NCBI RefSeq assembly: GCF_000802245.2 | Contig: NZ_CP021080.1 | Span: 4,092,001-4,156,000 of the forward strand | Length of the DNA stretch: 64,000 nucleotides | Reading direction: 5' to 3' | From: Streptomyces pluripotens | GTDB taxonomy: Bacteria; Actinomycetota; Actinomycetes; Streptomycetales; Streptomycetaceae | In this document: one piece after another, positions 60,011-64,000 of the stretch | Numbering within the stretch: the stretch's first letter is position 1 | How the letters are laid out: the number at the start of each line of letters is the position of its first letter | Program-made: the position numbers and the translations under genes | Notes under the pieces: model-generated | What the model saw: only the letters and a program-made list of their open reading frames with translations | Told to the model about the DNA's origin: nothing | Databases searched by the model: none

Positions 60011-62248
60011 TCAACGGCAGACCACCAGCGCGTCCAGCGCCACTGCCCCGTGCCCGTTCGGCAGGACCATCAGCGGGTTGATGTCCAGCTCTGCCACGCG
60101 GTCACCGAGCTCCAGGGCCATGCGCTGCACCCGCAGGATGACCTCCACCAACGCATCCCGGTCGGCGGGCGGGCGGCCCCGGACCCCGTCGAGCAGTGCC
60201 CGGCCGCGCAGTTCGGCGAGCATGGCCCGGGCCTGTTCCTCACCGAACGGCGGGACCCGGACCGCCGCATCGTGCAGCACCTCCACCAGAACTCCGCCGA
60301 GACCCACGGTCACGGTCGGCCCGAACAGGTCGTCGTGCGTGACCCCGACGACCATCTCCACGCCCTGTTCGACCATCTGGCACACCAGGACGCCGTCCAG
60401 TGAGACGCCTTCGTAGCGGGCGATGTCGGTCAGCTCGCGGTAGGCGTCCCGGACCTGGCTCGCCGAGGTCAGTCCGATCTTCACCAGACCCAGTTCGGTC
60501 TTGTGGGCCAGTTGTGGCGCGGAGGCCTTCATCACCACCGGGTAGCCGACCTGCGCGGCCGCCCGGACGGCCGCCGCCGCGCTGGTCACCAGTTGCTCGC
60601 GCGGCACCCGGATGCCGTAGGCGCGCAGCAGTTGCTTGGCAGCGTGTTCGCTCAGCTGCCGGCCCGGGCGCAACAGGGCCTCGATCTTGCGGACGGAGGG
60701 CGAGGGAGTGCGGGGGGCCGCGTCGAAGGGGGAGTGGTAGTCGCGCGCGAACCGGTGGTAGTCGAGCCAGGCGCGGACGGCGGTCAGGCAGTTGCCGACG
60801 GTCCGGAAGGTGGCCACGCGGGAGGAGCCGAGCAGGACCTCCCGGTAGGCGGGCTCGGTGCCGACCGGCGAGCCCCACACCACGCACACCAGCTTGTCGG
60901 TCTCCTCGGCGGCAGCGGTCAGGTCCTGGACGAGTCGGTCACTCAAGGGCGGAAAGGGGCCCGTGATCGGACAGATCAGCACCCCGACCGCCGGATCGGA
61001 GAGGAGTGCGTCGATGATCTTCCGGCCGCGGTGGTCGCCCACCGGGTGGCCGCCGCTGTCCACCGGATTGGCCACGTTCAGATACTCCGGTATCCACTGG
61101 TGCAGTTCGGCCTGTTTGGTCGCGGACAGCCGGGGGAGCCGTAGGCCGGCCGCGGCGGCGAGGTCGGCGACATGGGCGCCCGTGCCGCCGGAGATGGAGC
61201 AGACGGCGACCCCGTCCGCCCGCGGGGTTCCGGCCCGCGCCAGCAGGGCGGCCGTGTCCTGGAGTTCGTCCAGCCCTTCGACGCGGATGACGCCGTACTG
61301 GCGCATGGCCGCGTCCACCACGTCGTCGGCCCCCGTGAGCTTGCCGGTGTGCGAGGCGGCCGTACGGGCTCCGGCTTCGGTGCGGCCTACCTTCACGGCG
61401 ACCACGGGCACCCGGCGGCGGGCCGCGTGGTCGGCGGCCAACAGGAAGGCGCGGCCGTCCTTCAGCCCCTCCACATAGCAGGCGATGGCGCCCACCTCGG
61501 CCTGCTCAGCGAAGTAGGAGATGAAGTCGGCGGTCTCCAGGTCGGCCTCGTTCCCGGTGGGCGCCCAGTGCGACAGCCGGATTCCCAGCTCCTGCAGGGC
61601 GAAGACGGGCCGCCCCTGGTGCCCGGACTGGGTGATCAGTGCTATGGCCGGTCCCGTCAGGTCGTCCCGGAACCGCTCGAAGGCGTTGAGATTGGTGTTG
61701 GGTCCGAGCAATCGCAGCCCGGAGCGCTGCACGGCCTCCGCGAGGCGCTCCTGGGCCGCGGCGCCGGCTTCGCCGGTCTCCGCGAATCCGGAGGCGAAGG
61801 CGACCGCGAACTTCGTTTTGGCCTCGGCCAGTTCCTCTATCACCGGCAGCGGGTCGGCCACCAGGAGGACGGCCAGGTCGACTTGCTCGGGCAGGGCGGC
61901 GACGGAGCCGACGCACGGGACACCGAAGACGGACGTCCGGCGCGGGTGCACCGGGTGCACCCGCGCCCCCACCCGCTCGGCCCACGTCAGCAGCTGCCGG
62001 GTGATCCCGGTGTTGGGCCGTCCGTCGGTGTCCGAGGCGCCGATCACGGCGACGGACTCGGGCCGGAAGAAGCGGGTGAGGTCCGGTACGTCCGCGTGCA
62101 GTGGGCGCCCGCTGACGTCCAGGCCGGCCCCGTTTTCGAGATCGTCAGTCCGGCCGTGGACGGCGGGTCCGGACCGCTGTTCGCCGCAGGCGATGACCCG
62201 GGCCCGGCGGGAGTCGGTGGTGAGGGTGCCGTGGGTTGATCCAAGCAT
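60011..62248 (-). CDS. ADP-forming acyl-CoA synthetase (acetate-CoA ligase type)
   Basis: A 745-residue fusion. Residues about 45-170 are the CoA-binding Rossmann domain (RPESVAVIGASDTDGRPNTG). Residues about 180-490 are the succinyl-CoA-ligase-like domains (LGPNTNLNAF, ALITQSGHQGRP, HTGKLTGADDVVDAAMRQYG). The C-terminal ATP-grasp domain (about 520-745) has AAQVGYPVVMKASAPQLAHKTELGLVKIGL and VAELDINPLMVLPNG. Such NDP-forming ligases interconvert acid + ATP + CoA with acyl-CoA + ADP, or act as acyltransferase-like CoA enzymes in catabolic clusters. ATG 62248 follows GGAGCGGGCGG. Two palindromic operators lie upstream. Confidence 0.87.
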   Translation of the reverse strand: MLGSTHGTLTTDSRRARVIACGEQRSGPAVHGRTDDLENGAGLDVSGRPLHADVPDLTRFFRPESVAVIGASDTDGRPNTGITRQLLTWAERVGARVHPVHPRRTSVFGVPCVGSVAALPEQVDLAVLLVADPLPVIEELAEAKTKFAVAFASGFAETGEAGAAAQERLAEAVQRSGLRLLGPNTNLNAFERFRDDLTGPAIALITQSGHQGRPVFALQELGIRLSHWAPTGNEADLETADFISYFAEQAEVGAIACYVEGLKDGRAFLLAADHAARRRVPVVAVKVGRTEAGARTAASHTGKLTGADDVVDAAMRQYGVIRVEGLDELQDTAALLARAGTPRADGVAVCSISGGTGAHVADLAAAAGLRLPRLSATKQAELHQWIPEYLNVANPVDSGGHPVGDHRGRKIIDALLSDPAVGVLICPITGPFPPLSDRLVQDLTAAAEETDKLVCVVWGSPVGTEPAYREVLLGSSRVATFRTVGNCLTAVRAWLDYHRFARDYHSPFDAAPRTPSPSVRKIEALLRPGRQLSEHAAKQLLRAYGIRVPREQLVTSAAAAVRAAAQVGYPVVMKASAPQLAHKTELGLVKIGLTSASQVRDAYRELTDIARYEGVSLDGVLVCQMVEQGVEMVVGVTHDDLFGPTVTVGLGGVLVEVLHDAAVRVPPFGEEQARAMLAELRGRALLDGVRGRPPADRDALVEVILRVQRMALELGDRVAELDINPLMVLPNGHGAVALDALVVCR

Positions 62249-62333
62249 CGTTCCGCCCGCTCCTTGAGACAGCCACATTGACAGCCACGGACTGACAGCC
62301 GGGACTGGTGGCCACGGACTGACAGCAACAAAA

Positions 62334-62372
62334 CTGACGCTATGTCAGGTTACTGAACTGACGCGCTGTCAG
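62334..62372. promoter_or_regulatory. Two palindromic operators before the acyl-CoA synthetase gene
   Basis: CTGACGCTATGTCAG (62334-62348) and CTGACGCGCTGTCAG (62358-62372), 24 bases apart centre to centre, share the CTGACG-N3-TGTCAG pattern. They lie in the 154-base gap after the FMO gene, so the synthetase has its own regulated promoter. Diverged CCACGGACTGACAGC repeats lie next to them (62285-62327). Confidence 0.7.
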
Positions 62373-62402
62373 GAACCGGTCGAACGGCAAAGTTGCACAA
62401 GG

Positions 62403-63581
62403 CTACGACAGCCTCTTCGCCACCGCCTTGGCTATCTTCCGGGCGTCGAGGGCCATCTCCCGGAGCATTCCGCTGATCGGATTGGTGAACCCGGTGAAGT
62501 ACAGGCCGGGTGCCTGTGCGGGGGTGTGGCCGCCGTGCACCACCGGTCTGCCGCGCTCGTCCAGCGCGCCGAGATGCCCGACCAACCCCTCCAACGCCCT
62601 CACGTAGCCGGTGGCGGCGATCACCCCGTCCGGCGAGATGTGGCTACCGTCGGCCAGGACCACCTTCCCGTCCTCGAACGCCTCTACGGCGGCCACGATC
62701 TCCACCTTCCCCTTGCGTACGGCGTCGATCAGGCCGACGTCCTGGACCGGGATGGCGCCCTGCCGCACCCTGCTGTACAGACCGGTGTCCGGACGGGGCA
62801 GCCCGTGGGCGGACAGGTCCGGGGTGCTGAGCCGTGCCATCGGCCCGGCCAGTCGGTCCACGAGTTTCACCGGTAGCCGCCGGCCCAGCACGCCCGAGTA
62901 CTGGGCCGCCCAGCCGAGGGTCGACCGGCGCAGGATGTGCGGAGCCGTGCGGACCGCCAGTCGTACCCGCTTCGCTCCGCCTTCCGTCAGGTCGACGGCG
63001 ATCTCGGCGCCGGTGTTGCCGCTGCCGACGACGAGCACGTCCTGGCCGGCGTACGGTGCGGCGTTGCGGTAGTCACTGGCGTGCCGGAACTCCCCGCCGT
63101 ACCCGTCCCGTCCGGGCCAGTCGGGCACGCGGGGGGTGTGGTTGTAGCCGGTGGCGACGACGACCGCGCTGCCGGTCAGCTCCCGGCCGCCGGAGGCGTG
63201 CAGCAGCCAGCCCGTACCGTCCTTGGTCCGCTCGACGCGATGGACCTCCACACCGGTGACGATCTCCAGTTCGTGGTGTTCGGCGTAGTTCTCCAGATAC
63301 CGCACCACGTTGTCCCGGGATACCCAGCGCCCGAACCGTCGGGGTATCGCGAGGCCCGGCAGGGCGGACAGCCGCCGGGTGGTGTGCAGGTGGAGCCGGT
63401 CGTAGTGGCGGCGCCAGGAGGCGCCCACGTGGTCGGCCTTCTCCAGGACCACGGCCCGTATGCCCCGGGCCCGCAGGGCGTATGCGGCGGCCAGGCCGCC
63501 CGGACCGGCGCCGATGACGTAGACCGGCCGGTCGGCGGGGGTTGCGGAGAGGTGCGCGGGGGTGGGACGGGAGACTGCCAT
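62403..63581 (-). CDS. Flavin-containing monooxygenase
   Basis: A 392-residue class B-type flavoprotein. Two dinucleotide-binding folds are clear: PVYVIGAGPGGLAAAYALRARG for FAD (about 17-38) and VLVVGSGNTGAEIAVDL for NADPH (about 170). The FATGYNHTPRVPDWPG and GGEFRHASDYRN region resembles the FMO/YUCCA motif FxGxxxHxxxY. It could hydroxylate the pathway substrate or act as a Baeyer-Villiger enzyme. ATG 63581 is the best start before SRPTPAHLS; an ATG at 63599 is possible. Confidence 0.85.
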   Translation of the reverse strand: MAVSRPTPAHLSATPADRPVYVIGAGPGGLAAAYALRARGIRAVVLEKADHVGASWRRHYDRLHLHTTRRLSALPGLAIPRRFGRWVSRDNVVRYLENYAEHHELEIVTGVEVHRVERTKDGTGWLLHASGGRELTGSAVVVATGYNHTPRVPDWPGRDGYGGEFRHASDYRNAAPYAGQDVLVVGSGNTGAEIAVDLTEGGAKRVRLAVRTAPHILRRSTLGWAAQYSGVLGRRLPVKLVDRLAGPMARLSTPDLSAHGLPRPDTGLYSRVRQGAIPVQDVGLIDAVRKGKVEIVAAVEAFEDGKVVLADGSHISPDGVIAATGYVRALEGLVGHLGALDERGRPVVHGGHTPAQAPGLYFTGFTNPISGMLREMALDARKIAKAVAKRLS

Positions 63582-63730
63582 GAGCGGGAGCGTAACCATC
63601 CATACGCTTGATGGGTCTCGGTCAAGACTGGAATTGGTTGCGGATTGATCACGACTGTGCGCGAAGCGCCCGGCTGCCCGGGCTCGGCGTGCGGCCCCGG
63701 CAGCCGTCCTGGGCGAGCGGTCCCCGGGTC

Positions 63731-64000
63731 TCAACTCCGGTAGCGGCGGACGGCGTACCAGGCCGATGCTGCGAGCGCGAGGGCGCCGGCCAGCCCGGCG
63801 CCCACGGTGAGGCCCCATCCGGGCCCGCCGCTGCGGCCGTCGGAGCCGGGTCCCTCGTCGGCTCGCGCACCGGGTACCTGCACCTTGATCGCCGCTGCGT
63901 TGTTCCCCTTGTCGGAGTCGCGTTCCGCATAGCCGCCCTTGAGGACGGCCCTCACGTAGCCGGTGCCCGTGGTCCTGCCGTCGATGCGGAACCTCAATAC
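63731..64000 (-). CDS. C-terminal part of a membrane-anchored exported protein
   Basis: The gene runs off the right edge, so only about 90 C-terminal residues are seen. They comprise a beta-like stretch (FRIDGRTTGTGYVRAVLKGG, DSDKGNNAAAIKVQVPG), a Gly/Ser/Asp linker and a single membrane helix (LTVGAGLAGALALAASAWYAV) followed by RRYRS. The exported part lies outside the window, and the function is unknown. Confidence 0.6.
   Translation of the reverse strand, partial: VLRFRIDGRTTGTGYVRAVLKGGYAERDSDKGNNAAAIKVQVPGARADEGPGSDGRSGGPGWGLTVGAGLAGALALAASAWYAVRRYRS

Overview
The window is high-GC actinobacterial DNA and reads as a Streptomyces chromosome: GC-rich third codon positions, many GTG starts, ATGA/GTGA start-stop overlaps, and families typical of the genus (an NsdA/B-type HTH-TPR regulator, a small primase-polymerase protein, PAS and STAS signalling proteins, an ECF sigma factor with a zinc-finger partner). 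The order serC ... acyl-CoA cluster ... citrate synthase/pdxH ... nagS-dmdR1 ... purU ... ECF sigma matches, from memory, the S. coelicolor core region around SCO4366-SCO4410. No rRNA, tRNA, CRISPR array, prophage or intact insertion sequence was found.

Layout. 0.2-7 kb: an exported propeller-like protein, serC, a large FAD/Fe-S oxidoreductase and a FemAB-family protein. 7.0-9.4 kb: a 41-residue Pro/Lys/His-rich peptide gene, a perfect hairpin, and a fused ABC exporter. 9.5-11.9 kb: a DMT exporter and a padR-DUF1048-DUF1048 operon with a palindromic operator. 12.2-22.4 kb: an eight-gene, tightly coupled acyl-CoA operon (DinB-like protein, AtuA-like protein, biotin-dependent carboxylase beta and alpha, acyl-CoA dehydrogenase, 4CL-like ligase, enoyl-CoA hydratase, TetR) with a CAAGC-GT-GCTTG site just upstream. 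22.6-23.9 kb: a leader-peptide uORF ahead of a 2OG-Fe(II)/IPNS-like oxygenase. 24-31.3 kb: citrate synthase and pdxH, a possible small transcription unit, GNAT and PAS genes, nagS with a DasR-like site, the iron regulator dmdR1 with a long antisense frame, and an alpha/beta hydrolase. 31.5-43.9 kb: an ABC-2 transporter, a primase-polymerase-domain protein, the HTH-TPR regulator, a repeat-rich membrane protein, a lipoprotein, purU, and the ECF sigma/zinc-finger pair facing an anti-anti-sigma gene.

44.1-63.6 kb is a second catabolic region: an acyl-CoA ligase, an amidohydrolase, three acyl-CoA dehydrogenase-like genes, a cyclase-family hydrolase, an SDR, a zinc alcohol dehydrogenase, an AraC/GlxA regulator, an MFS carrier, a flavin reductase, an enoyl-CoA hydratase, an ADP-forming acyl-CoA synthetase and a flavin monooxygenase. 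Four of its promoter regions share a 15-bp palindrome (CTGACG-N3-YGTCAG, six copies), which suggests one regulon for an unknown, probably cyclic or terpenoid acid. The matching repressor is not visible here.

The most unusual items are the orphan cationic peptide with its exporter, the shared palindrome of the second catabolic region, the small promoter/RBS/hairpin unit after pdxH, the leader peptide ahead of an oxygenase, and a 13-unit heptanucleotide repeat.
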